This document shows positions 1-6,668 of a DNA stretch of 17,892 bases, in pieces. Location: assembly GCA_030152625.1 (NCBI GenBank), contig JASLJD010000130.1:1-17892 (forward strand). Direction: 5' to 3'. The notes below the pieces were generated by a model. That model was not told where the DNA came from, ran no database searches, and saw only the letters and a program-made list of their open reading frames with translations. Within the stretch, counting starts at the first letter, position 1, and every line of letters starts with the position of its first letter. The DNA is from Erysipelothrix sp. GTDB lineage: Bacteria > Bacillota_I > Bacilli_A > Erysipelotrichales > Erysipelotrichaceae. The position numbers were made by a program, and so were the translations under genes.

Positions 1-868
1 GATAAGACCATCCTAACAAAGCCATAAAATTAAACATCGCTTCAGGTAAGTAGCCTTTTTCTTTATATTGACTGATGTACTGCATAATCGACTTATCTCT
101 TTTCGACAATTTCTTGCCATCCTCATTAACAATCAAAGTCATATGGCCAAAAAGAGGTGCTTCCCAATTGAATAATTCATAAAGCATCAACTGTCTTGGC
201 GTGTTGGAAATATGTTCTTCTCCACGAAGTACATGAGATATTTCCATCAAATGGTCGTCAATAACCACAGCAAAATTATAAGTCGGAATACCATTGGATT
301 TCATGATGACCCAATCACCAATATCTTCTGACTCAAAGCTGATTTCACCACGAACTAAGTCATCAAAAGTGTAGGTTTTATTTTCGGGAACACGCAAACG
401 AATCGAATATGCTTTCCCCTCTTCTTCATAAGCCTTCTTTGTTTCCTCATCTAAATGCAAGCATCGACGATTATATCGAGTTGAAACATGGCCTTCCTCT
501 TTTTGACGTTGATAGTCTTCTTCAAGTTCCTCAGCTGTACAATAGCATTTATATGCATGCCCTTCTTCAAGAAGTTTGGCCGCATATTCCTGATAAATAT
601 CCAAACGTTCCATTTGACGATAAGGAGCATATTGAGGATTCGGTTTTTGCGGTGATTCATCTGGCACAATCCCCAACCATTCTAAATAACGAAGCTGCGA
701 CTCTTCGCCTCCCTCGACATTTCGAGCAATGTCTGTATCTTCAATTCTTAAAATAAAATCGCCATCATAATGTTTGGCTAATAAATAATCAAACAGCGCT
801 GTCCGAGCATTTCCTATATGAAGAAAACCTGTTGGACTTGGCGCATAACGTACGCGTACTCTTTTCAT
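1..868 (-). CDS. gltX: Glutamyl-tRNA synthetase, 5' part (runs off left edge)
   Basis: Class I aminoacyl-tRNA synthetase that charges tRNA-Glu with glutamate in the cytoplasm. Only the first 289 codons are in the window; the anticodon-binding C-terminal part lies beyond base 1. The Rossmann-fold signature appears at residues 9-23 as an APSPTG-x-LHIG type motif (HIGN at 17-20 rather than the usual HIGG). The ATP-binding KLSKR loop is at 253-257. RIEDTD (41-46), LRGEEHISNTP (214-224) and GHMTL (241-245) are also typical of the family. The ATG at 868 has an AAAGGAG ribosome site at 877-883, eight bases upstream. The ATG at 875 is in another frame. The gene is divergent from mvaS. I see no T-box leader in the 220 bases upstream. 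A non-discriminating form that also charges tRNA-Gln cannot be judged from this fragment. Confidence 0.96.
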   Translation of the reverse strand, partial: MKRVRVRYAPSPTGFLHIGNARTALFDYLLAKHYDGDFILRIEDTDIARNVEGGEESQLRYLEWLGIVPDESPQKPNPQYAPYRQMERLDIYQEYAAKLLEEGHAYKCYCTAEELEEDYQRQKEEGHVSTRYNRRCLHLDEETKKAYEEEGKAYSIRLRVPENKTYTFDDLVRGEISFESEDIGDWVIMKSNGIPTYNFAVVIDDHLMEISHVLRGEEHISNTPRQLMLYELFNWEAPLFGHMTLIVNEDGKKLSKRDKSIMQYISQYKEKGYLPEAMFNFMALLGWSY

Positions 869-903
869 TCTTCATACTCCTTTACTCTTGTAATATCCAC
901 CTT

Positions 904-912
904 ATTATAGCA
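904..912 (-). promoter_or_regulatory. Predicted gltX promoter, extended -10 element
   Basis: On the minus strand this reads TGCTATAAT, a perfect extended -10 (TGnTATAAT). The -35 region 17 bases upstream is poor (ATGTAA, 927-932), as expected for an extended -10 promoter. Transcription would start near 897, leaving a leader of about 29 bases before the gltX ATG that contains the ribosome site. Confidence 0.6.
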
Positions 913-1030
913 CGATTTCATACAGTTTACATTTTAATGAAAAAATTTTCACATAATAATCCATATTTAATAAAAGAAGCAAGAACTCCTTGTTTTTACT
1001 CGCTTCTCTTTGCATCTTTTCTTCTTATTT

Positions 1031-1059
1031 TTGCCTATTCTTATAATAAGTTTTATAAT
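1031..1059 (+). promoter_or_regulatory. Predicted mvaS promoter
   Basis: TTGCCT (1031-1036) and TATAAT (1054-1059) are separated by 17 bases. The -10 matches consensus and the -35 matches four of six positions. Transcription would begin near 1066, giving a leader of about 24 bases. A second TATAAT at 1042-1047 is less well placed. The ribosome site AGGAG is at 1077-1081. Confidence 0.6.
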
Positions 1060-1089
1060 AGAAGGACCTTTATGTTAGGAGTGTTATGA

Positions 1090-2235
1090 GTGAAAATTGG
1101 TATTGATAAAATCAGTTTCTATGTGCCACACACATATATCGAAATGGATGAACTCGCATTAGCAAGAAACGAGGACCCGAATAAATATCTCATTGGTTTA
1201 GGTCAAGAACAAATGTCTGTTCCAAATGTCAGCCAGGATCCAATTACTTTAGCTGCCAATGCTGCTTATCCTATTACTGAAAATGATAAAGAAAATATTG
1301 ATTTAATTTTATTCGCAAGTGAAACAGGGATTGACTTTTCCAAGGCTGCAGCAACATCCCTTCATGCACTTTTAGATTTACCCCATCATGCTCGCGCAAT
1401 TGAGCTCAAACAAGCTTGTTACTCAGCAACAGCAGCTCTTTACTTAGCGGCTACGCATGTGAAGGCTTATCCCGATAAAAAAGCTTTGATTATTGCAAGT
1501 GACATCTCCCGTTATGGTCTCAATACAGCGGGTGAACCGACCCAAGGCGCTGGAAGTGTCGCAATGACGGTATCGGCCAATCCTAAAATTCTCAGTTTTG
1601 ACTTCAAATCAGCAGCCTACACCGAGGACATTTGGGATTTCTGGCGTCCATCATACAGTGATGTTGCTTTTGTCGATGGTCATTATTCAAATGAACAATA
1701 CAAACGACTTTTCAAGGAAACATCACAAGAATATATGACAAAATATGGTCGTCGTTTTGAAGACTTTGATGCTTTCCTCTTTCATATCCCATATACAAAA
1801 CTGGGAAGGAAAGCTTTACAGTCTTTCAGTGATGACGATAGTCTATGGATGCAACGTTTTAACGATAGTATTTATTACAATCAACGTGTCGGCAATATTT
1901 ATACCGGGTCGCTTTATTTACATCTTATTTCACTTCTTGAAAATACTGACTTACCAGAAAATGCACAATTGGGCTTCTATTCTTACGGATCTGGAGCAGT
2001 TGGAGAGTTTTTCTCAGCAAAACTTGTCGATGGTTATCAAGAACATCTCAGAAAAAAAGAACATACAGAGATGCTGAACCAACGTCGGAAACTCAGTATT
2101 GCTGAATATGAAAAAATTTTCCAAGCGAAAGTGGTCGAAGATGGCAGTCATCAAATCTTTGAAGATGATCCAAATGCCTTATTCCAATTAAAAGAAATCA
2201 AAAATCATCGACGTTTCTATCAAAAAAATCAATAA
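1090..2235 (+). CDS. mvaS: Hydroxymethylglutaryl-CoA synthase
   Basis: Condenses acetyl-CoA with acetoacetyl-CoA to HMG-CoA, the first committed step of the mevalonate route to isoprenoids. The 381 residues are a normal length for bacterial HMGS. The catalytic triad is visible: Glu78 in the SETGID motif, the acyl-accepting Cys110 in KQACYSATAAL, and His232 in FHIPYTKLG. The thiolase-like fold is also indicated by YGLNTAGEPTQGAGSVAM (142-159) and YSYGSGAVGEFFS near residue 297. The GTG start is supported by AGGAG at 1077-1081 with an eight-base spacer; the ATG at 1086 is in another frame. The gene has its own promoter and a terminator directly after the stop, so it appears monocistronic. No other mevalonate gene lies in the window. 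It implies that this organism makes undecaprenyl and other isoprenoids through mevalonate and not only through the DXP route (inference). Confidence 0.97.
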   Translation: MKIGIDKISFYVPHTYIEMDELALARNEDPNKYLIGLGQEQMSVPNVSQDPITLAANAAYPITENDKENIDLILFASETGIDFSKAAATSLHALLDLPHHARAIELKQACYSATAALYLAATHVKAYPDKKALIIASDISRYGLNTAGEPTQGAGSVAMTVSANPKILSFDFKSAAYTEDIWDFWRPSYSDVAFVDGHYSNEQYKRLFKETSQEYMTKYGRRFEDFDAFLFHIPYTKLGRKALQSFSDDDSLWMQRFNDSIYYNQRVGNIYTGSLYLHLISLLENTDLPENAQLGFYSYGSGAVGEFFSAKLVDGYQEHLRKKEHTEMLNQRRKLSIAEYEKIFQAKVVEDGSHQIFEDDPNALFQLKEIKNHRRFYQKNQ

Positions 2236-2264
2236 AAAAGTCAACCCTAGAGGTTGACTTTTTT
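2234..2264. terminator. Bidirectional intrinsic terminator between mvaS and darA
   Basis: A near-perfect inverted repeat: arms 2235-2246 (A-tract plus GTCAACC) and 2252-2264 (GGTTGAC plus T-tract) flank a five-base CTAGA loop. The GC-richer core is followed by a run of T on either strand. It overlaps the mvaS stop codon and sits a few bases beyond the convergent darA stop, so it can end both transcripts. Confidence 0.9.
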
Positions 2265-2268
2265 ATCT

Positions 2269-2592
2269 TTATAATTTGTAAAACTGATCGACATCTAAGA
2301 CAAAGACGGTTGCTCCACCGACTGGCACTTCCACAGGGAATGAAGCATAGCGTCCAATATCATATGATGCACTGGACGGCACAACTTCTGTACGCTTTTT
2401 ACACTCTTTACCAATGATTTCAAGACAACGATCAAGTCGCTCATCTTCCACCCCAACAATCAGTGTGGTATTACCTGCACGAAGAAATCCTCCTGTTGTC
2501 GCAAGACGTGTTACCTGAAAATTTTCTTTGTTTAAAGCCGATGAGACGATCGAACTATCATCATTTGATACGATTGCGAGTACTAATTTCAT
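2269..2592 (-). CDS. darA: Cyclic-di-AMP receptor, DarA/PstA family (DUF970)
   Basis: A 107-residue PII-like trimeric signal protein; characterised relatives bind cyclic-di-AMP. The sequence matches the family over its full length: MKLVLAIV at the N-terminus, a ligand-loop region TRLATTGGFLRAGNTT at 28-43, GVEDERLD at 47-54, and VEVPVGGATVFVLDVD at 87-102. The open frame extends 12 codons further upstream, but the ATG at 2592 has an AGGAGG site at 2600-2605 (seven-base spacer) and starts at the conserved MKLVLAIV. The gene lies 53 bases after ychF and has its own extended -10. Which partner it controls cannot be told from the sequence. In relatives c-di-AMP links to osmolyte and potassium control and cell-wall state. 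Confidence 0.93.
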   Translation of the reverse strand: MKLVLAIVSNDDSSIVSSALNKENFQVTRLATTGGFLRAGNTTLIVGVEDERLDRCLEIIGKECKKRTEVVPSSASYDIGRYASFPVEVPVGGATVFVLDVDQFYKL

Positions 2593-2626
2593 TGGCTTTC
2601 CTCCTCTTTTATCTATTCTTAATTCC

Positions 2627-2635
2627 ATTATAACA
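2627..2635 (-). promoter_or_regulatory. Predicted darA promoter, extended -10 element
   Basis: The minus strand reads TGTTATAAT, a perfect extended -10. No good -35 is present. The start point would be near 2620, about 28 bases before the darA ATG. This gives darA its own promoter in addition to any read-through from ychF. Confidence 0.55.
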
Positions 2636-2645
2636 TAAAGAAGAG

Positions 2646-3749
2646 CTAAACATTAAATCTAAAGTGGACAATATCGCCATCTTGCATGACATATTCTTTT
2701 CCTTCAGAACGCATTTTTCCAGCTTCTCTTATTTCTAATTCACTTTCATGCTCGACTAAATCATCGTAATGATAGACTTCTGCGCGAATAAATCCTCGCT
2801 CAAAATCTGTATGAATAATCCCGGCACACTCTGGTGCTTTCATCCCATCAGTGAAAGTCCAAGCTCGAATTTCTTTCGGACCAACTGTAAAAAATGTACG
2901 CAAATTCAAAATATCATAGCTGTGTCGAACAAGTTTATCAAGACCACTTTCTTCAACACCCAATTCTGAAAGGAAAAGATCTCTTTCTTCATCTTCTAAA
3001 CTTGCAAGCGTCGCTTCAACTGTTGCACTGATCGGTAAAACGCGACGATCGCGTTCTGAAGCATAGGAAACTACTTTTTGATAAAGGGGATTGTTATCTT
3101 CATCTCCAAGACTATCTTCATCGATATTCGCAACATAAATGACTGGTTTGCGCGTTAAGAAATGGAATGGCTTGATGATTTCTTCACCCTTTTCATCCAA
3201 TTCTAAATCCGATAAAGGTTGAGAATTCGCCAATAATTCTTTCGCTTTTTCTAAAATTTCCAATTCCAATTGAGCATCTTTCTCTTGCGATTTAGCTTTT
3301 TTTCCGACACGTTCTAAGCGGTTTTCAACACTTTGTAAATCGGCAAGCATTAATTCCAATTCAATGATTTCAATATCAGAAACAGGATCCCCTATTTTTC
3401 CATGTTCATGCACAATATCGGGATCGGTAAAACAACGGACAACGTGAACTATTGCGTCGACTTCACGAATATTGGATAAAAATTGATTCCCTAAACCCTC
3501 ACCTTTGGAGGCTCCTGCTACAAGTCCAGCAATATCCGTAAATTCAAAGGTTGTCGGAATAATTCTTTCTGATTCAACATGACTTTGAATAACTTCTAAA
3601 CGGGGATCATTCACTTTAACAACACCCACATTAGGTGCGATGGTTGCAAAAGGATAATTTGCCGCTTCAACTTGTGCTTTTGTAATTGCGTTAAATAATG
3701 TTGATTTCCCAACATTGGGTAAACCAACGATACCTGCTGTTAATGCCAT
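2646..3749 (-). CDS. ychF: Redox/ribosome-associated P-loop ATPase YchF (Obg family)
   Basis: A 367-residue Obg-family P-loop protein, the usual YchF length. G1 is GLPNVGKST at residues 9-17, and the switch II/G3 region is DIAGLVAGASKGEGLGNQFL (72-91). The base-specificity motif is NIDE (208-211) and not NKxD, the known feature that makes YchF prefer ATP to GTP. A coiled-coil helical insert spans about 130-175, and a C-terminal TGS domain follows from about residue 282. Relatives bind ribosomes and affect oxidative-stress responses; the exact role is unsettled. The ATG has GAGGAG at 3761-3766 (11-base spacer), inside the end of yyzM. It is the last gene of the folD-yyzM-ychF operon, eight bases after yyzM. 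The yyzM-ychF pairing is also known in Bacillus. Confidence 0.97.
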   Translation of the reverse strand: MALTAGIVGLPNVGKSTLFNAITKAQVEAANYPFATIAPNVGVVKVNDPRLEVIQSHVESERIIPTTFEFTDIAGLVAGASKGEGLGNQFLSNIREVDAIVHVVRCFTDPDIVHEHGKIGDPVSDIEIIELELMLADLQSVENRLERVGKKAKSQEKDAQLELEILEKAKELLANSQPLSDLELDEKGEEIIKPFHFLTRKPVIYVANIDEDSLGDEDNNPLYQKVVSYASERDRRVLPISATVEATLASLEDEERDLFLSELGVEESGLDKLVRHSYDILNLRTFFTVGPKEIRAWTFTDGMKAPECAGIIHTDFERGFIRAEVYHYDDLVEHESELEIREAGKMRSEGKEYVMQDGDIVHFRFNV

Positions 3750-3757
3750 TTTATATC

Positions 3758-3961
3758 TTACTCCTCATTTTCATTTTTCAAAACTTTCTTTAATTTCCGG
3801 TTGAATTCATGTCGGGTCATCATAATCACCGCACCACAGCCATCACACTTAATTTTAATATCTGCGCCCATCCGAATAATGGTAAATGTTTCAGACTGAT
3901 GGCATGGATGTGGTTTTTTCATGATAACGCGATCATTTAATTGATAATCATCACGAATCAC
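3758..3961 (-). CDS. yyzM: DUF951 small protein, YyzM-like
   Basis: A 67-residue conserved protein of unknown function found next to ychF across Bacillota. The DUF951 core is clear: MKKPHPC at 14-20 and RMGADIKIKCDGCGAVIM at about 31-48. The three cysteines, one in KPHPC and two in KCDGC, resemble a small metal-binding site, but binding is inferred. The tail is basic then acidic (RKLKKVLKNENEE). The start is GTG at 3961, preceded by AAGGAGG (3968-3974, six-base spacer) inside the end of folD. The GTGA overlap with the folD stop points to coupled translation. It has no signal peptide or membrane segment. Confidence 0.88.
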   Translation of the reverse strand: MIRDDYQLNDRVIMKKPHPCHQSETFTIIRMGADIKIKCDGCGAVIMMTRHEFNRKLKKVLKNENEE

Positions 3962-4809
3962 AATATTCCTCCTTCATGAAAACAATATGCTTCATATGTA
4001 TTCTCCAAAAGACTTACAATTGTCATTGGCCCAACACCGCCTGGTACAGGTGTCATCCATTTTGCATGTTCTAATGCATCTGATGAAACATCACCATACA
4101 AATGGCCATCAACGCGATTAATACCAACATCAATCACAACATGTTTTTCTCGAATCCATTCTTTAGGAATAAAATCTTTTTGCCCTACTGCAACAACGAT
4201 AATATCTGCTAATTGAACTTTTTCTTGTAAATTTCGAGTATGCGAATGGGCATGATTCACTGTGGCATTTTCCGCCAACAACAATTGTGCAATCGGCTTC
4301 CCCACTAAATCACTTCGCCCAATCACCAACGCATCTTTACCTTCAAGATCAATGGAATAGGCTTCTAATAAAGTCATGATTCCTTTTGCTGTGCAAGGGA
4401 TGAAATGAAAACTGGTTTCGCCTAGCAAACCCTTATTAATGGGATGCAGCCCATCAACATCTTTTCGATAATCAATTGCCCGTAAAAGTTTGGATTCATT
4501 CAAATGCTTAGGAAGCGGTAATTGAAGCAATATACCATCAACATAAGGATCATCATTCAATCTTTGAAGCAATTGAAGAACTTCCTTTTCGGATACATCT
4601 GCAGCCAAATGATGTGTCTCATGAAGAAAGCCGAGCTCTGATGCCCGACGTTCCTTTGAGCGAACATATGTTTTAGAGGCAGGATCCTCTCCAATTAAAA
4701 CCACAGATAATTTCGGAATTCTTTTGCCAGATTCTTTTAAACTTTGAATCTTTTCACGTAACTTTTCTAAACGTATTTTCGCTATTTTTCGACCATCGAT
4801 GACTGCCAC
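3958..4809 (-). CDS. folD: Bifunctional methylenetetrahydrofolate dehydrogenase/methenyl-THF cyclohydrolase
   Basis: Interconverts 5,10-methylene-THF, 5,10-methenyl-THF and 10-formyl-THF with NADP, supplying one-carbon units for purines, thymidylate and initiator formyl-Met. The 283 residues match the family length. The active-site residues expected in FolD are present: Tyr48 and Lys52 in YVRSK, Gln96 in DGILLQLPLP, and Asp119 in KDVDG. The nucleotide-binding VIGRSDLVGKP and the terminal PVPGGVGPMT are also clear. The frame is open 14 codons further upstream, but the GTG at 4809 is chosen. It has GAGGAG at 4817-4822 with a seven-base spacer, and the protein then begins with the typical AVIDGRKIA. 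It leads the folD-yyzM-ychF operon; its stop overlaps the yyzM start by four bases. Confidence 0.97.
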   Translation of the reverse strand: MAVIDGRKIAKIRLEKLREKIQSLKESGKRIPKLSVVLIGEDPASKTYVRSKERRASELGFLHETHHLAADVSEKEVLQLLQRLNDDPYVDGILLQLPLPKHLNESKLLRAIDYRKDVDGLHPINKGLLGETSFHFIPCTAKGIMTLLEAYSIDLEGKDALVIGRSDLVGKPIAQLLLAENATVNHAHSHTRNLQEKVQLADIIVVAVGQKDFIPKEWIREKHVVIDVGINRVDGHLYGDVSSDALEHAKWMTPVPGGVGPMTIVSLLENTYEAYCFHEGGIL

Positions 4810-4830
4810 ATTCCCACTCCTCACGCGGTT

Positions 4831-4842
4831 ATTATAATACCA
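4831..4842 (-). promoter_or_regulatory. Possible folD operon promoter
   Basis: The minus strand carries TGGTATTAT (4834-4842), an extended -10-like element, overlapping a TATAAT at 4831-4836. No clear -35 is seen. It lies in the 56-base gap between dtd and folD, so folD could be read from here, from dtd, or both. Confidence 0.4.
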
Positions 4843-4865
4843 TAAAAACAAGATTTCGCCTATTT

Positions 4866-5327
4866 TTATGTTTTCTCAACACGACCATCTTTAACTTTTA
4901 GAATAATTGTCACCGGTCCATCATTGTTTAAATGAACATTCATGTGACTTTGAAAGACACCTGTTTGCACCTTCAAGCCTCTGTTTTTTAATGCATGATT
5001 GAAATCATTAAAATATTCATCTGCCTTTTCAGCAGCCATTGCATCCGTGAAACTAGGACGATTTCCTTTACGAACATCTGCTGACAGGGTAAACTGAGAA
5101 ATCGACAAAATTTCTCCCTGCGCATCTTGAATATTTAAATTCATTTTTCCTTCATCATCTTCAAAAATCCTCATTTTCGAAATTTTATCTGCTGCTTTCT
5201 CAATGTCCTCTTGCGAATCGCCATCTTCAAATCCCACTAATAAAACAAAACCCTTGCCGATAGATGCATGTTTTGAACCTTCAACATCCACCTGTGCATT
5301 TTTAACTTTTTGAATAACAACCTTCAT
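4866..5327 (-). CDS. dtd: D-aminoacyl-tRNA deacylase
   Basis: Hydrolyses the ester bond of D-aminoacyl-tRNAs (and Gly-tRNA-Ala in studied DTDs), recycling mischarged tRNA. It has 153 residues, close to the usual 145-150. The two family signatures are present: SQFTL at 77-81 within a SQFTLSADVRKGNRPSF block, and the Gly137-Pro138 pair of NNDGPVTIIL, the cis-Pro motif that gives chiral proofreading. The reading frame stays open 46 codons upstream, but the ATG at 5327 has GGAGG at 5335-5339 (seven-base spacer) and starts with the conserved MKVVIQKV. The longer form would run into rarA on the other strand. It is divergent from rarA and upstream of folD. In many relatives dtd follows relA; that gene is not here. 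Confidence 0.96.
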   Translation of the reverse strand: MKVVIQKVKNAQVDVEGSKHASIGKGFVLLVGFEDGDSQEDIEKAADKISKMRIFEDDEGKMNLNIQDAQGEILSISQFTLSADVRKGNRPSFTDAMAAEKADEYFNDFNHALKNRGLKVQTGVFQSHMNVHLNNDGPVTIILKVKDGRVEKT

Positions 5328-5344
5328 CTTGCCACCTCCCCTAT

Positions 5345-5353
5345 ATTTTAACA
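5345..5353 (-). promoter_or_regulatory. Predicted dtd promoter, extended -10 element
   Basis: The minus strand reads TGTTAAAAT, an extended -10. Transcription would start near 5338, so the mRNA would begin at or inside the GGGGAGG ribosome site and carry only about ten untranslated bases. The element is back-to-back with the rarA -10, five bases away on the other strand. Confidence 0.45.
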
Positions 5354-5358
5354 GAACA

Positions 5359-5367
5359 TGATACAAT
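5359..5367 (+). promoter_or_regulatory. Predicted rarA promoter, extended -10 element
   Basis: TGATACAAT is an extended -10 on the plus strand. The start point would be near 5374, leaving a leader of about nine bases before the rarA ATG. There is no usable Shine-Dalgarno: the only purine-rich run, GGTGAT at 5374-5379, is three bases from the ATG. Confidence 0.45.
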
Positions 5368-5382
5368 ATAAACGGTGATATT

Positions 5383-6633
5383 ATGACACAACCCCTAGCA
5401 TATCGCAAAAGACCGGAAAAAATCGATGATATTGTCGGACAGAAACACTTATTGGGCGAAGGCAAAATTCTAAGAAGACTTGTTGAAAACCAATACCTGC
5501 CATCGATGATTTTCTATGGTCCACCAGGAACCGGGAAAACAACCACAGCAATCGCTATTGCAAACAGTTTAAATAAACCCTACCGTCTTTTCAATGCCGT
5601 CATTAATAAAAAGAAAGATCTCGATCAATTATTCATTGAGGCTGAAATGACAGGAGGACTGATTGTTATTGTTGATGAAGTGCACCGTTTAAATAAAGAT
5701 AAGCAAGATGTCCTTTTGCCCCATATTGAAAGTGGACTCATTACGATGATTGGTGCAACGACAGCAAATCCACATTTTTCAATCAACCCAGCAATTCGTT
5801 CTCGTGTTCAACTTTTTGAATTTAAAGCACTTCGAAATGAAGATATTCTAAGTATTTTGCAGCGTTCTACACCCGAAGAGCAAATGGTTGAAGATGCAGT
5901 TTACCAAAAAATAGTACAATACGCGAATGGCGACGCTCGTTATGCTCTCAATACATTGGAAATCTTACTTTCTGCTCATCCCAATGAAACCATTACTGAA
6001 GTAGAACTCGAAGAACTCTCCGTGGGAATAAATATTTCCATGGACAAAGACAGTGACAATTACTACGATACGCTCAGCGCTTTTCAAAAATCGATTCGCG
6101 GTAGCGATGTTAATGCTGCTTTATATTATCTTGCAAAATTAATTGAAGTCGGCGATTTCGATTCAATTGAAAGAAGACTGATCACAATCGCTTATGAAGA
6201 TGTTGGGCTAGCCAATCCTGCTCTTTGTCAAAGAGTGACAGCAGCCGTGGAAGCTGCACGAAAAATAGGCTTCCCTGAAGCTAAAATGCCCTTGAGTGTT
6301 GCTGTGATCGAAACAGCCCTTTCACCAAAATCAAAGGGGGCACAATACGCCATCGACAATGCCTTGCACACGGTCCAAAACAGTGCCTATCAAACACCTT
6401 TTTACTTAAGAATGAATCCAGCACAGAGTGATCCTGAAGCGATGTACAGCTATGATCATCCTGAATTGTGGCATCAAATTCAATACCTTCCCGATCCAAT
6501 CAAAGATTTTGAATTCTACAAGCCTATTAATCTTAATTCGGCAGAGAAAACACTGGCTCAAAATTATGAGACTTTAAAACAATACCGACGATACAACGAC
6601 TTAAAAAAACTTAAAAGAGACAAAGCAAAGTAA
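5383..6633 (+). CDS. rarA: Replication-associated recombination AAA+ ATPase RarA (MgsA)
   Basis: A clamp-loader-like AAA+ ATPase that acts at stalled replication forks. The 416 residues are slightly short of the common 420-450. Walker A is GPPGTGKT at 46-53. Walker B is IVIVDEVHRLNKDKQD from residue 94. Sensor 1 lies in IGATTANPHFSINPAI, followed by the arginine-finger-type SRVQ. The C-terminal tetramerisation (MgsA_C) region is recognisable by AYEDVGLANP, SPKSKGAQYAIDNA and the final YLPDPIKDFEFYKP. The start at MTQPLAYRKRP matches the family N-terminus, and translation from it seems to rely on a very short leader without a proper ribosome site. It is divergent from dtd and convergent with an ABC exporter, and it ends in its own terminator. 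Confidence 0.96.
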   Translation: MTQPLAYRKRPEKIDDIVGQKHLLGEGKILRRLVENQYLPSMIFYGPPGTGKTTTAIAIANSLNKPYRLFNAVINKKKDLDQLFIEAEMTGGLIVIVDEVHRLNKDKQDVLLPHIESGLITMIGATTANPHFSINPAIRSRVQLFEFKALRNEDILSILQRSTPEEQMVEDAVYQKIVQYANGDARYALNTLEILLSAHPNETITEVELEELSVGINISMDKDSDNYYDTLSAFQKSIRGSDVNAALYYLAKLIEVGDFDSIERRLITIAYEDVGLANPALCQRVTAAVEAARKIGFPEAKMPLSVAVIETALSPKSKGAQYAIDNALHTVQNSAYQTPFYLRMNPAQSDPEAMYSYDHPELWHQIQYLPDPIKDFEFYKPINLNSAEKTLAQNYETLKQYRRYNDLKKLKRDKAK

Positions 6634-6668
6634 ATACAGATGAAAATTCATTTGTATTTACTTTTTTT
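6627..6668 (+). terminator. rarA terminator
   Basis: Eighteen-base arms at 6627-6644 and 6647-6664 pair completely apart from one G-T wobble, forming an AT-rich hairpin that ends in a T-run. The 5' arm includes the last coding bases and the stop codon of rarA. Its far end touches the stop codon of the convergent ABC permease. Read from the minus strand the T-run is interrupted, so it should work better for rarA. Confidence 0.85.

Noticed and set aside
409..756. Plus-strand open frame of 115 codons opposite gltX
   Set aside because: It is a shadow of the gltX reading frame on the other strand, with no ribosome site and no recognisable protein features.
832..1089. Plus-strand 85-codon frame before mvaS
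   Set aside because: It starts inside antisense gltX, crosses both promoters and has no ribosome site. The hydrophobic look comes from T-rich intergenic DNA.
869..1089. T-box riboswitch or other RNA leader for gltX or mvaS
   Set aside because: The predicted leaders are only about 25-30 bases. I see no conserved T-box sequence or antiterminator fold.
4841..4870. Inverted repeat CATAAAAA...TTTTTATG at the dtd stop as a dtd terminator
   Set aside because: The stem is only A-T rich, the loop is 14 bases, and no T-run follows on the minus strand. dtd may read on into folD.
5328..5465. N-terminal extension of Dtd (46 extra codons in frame)
   Set aside because: It has no ribosome site at the far start and lies opposite rarA coding sequence. 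The conserved N-terminus and GGAGG point to 5327.
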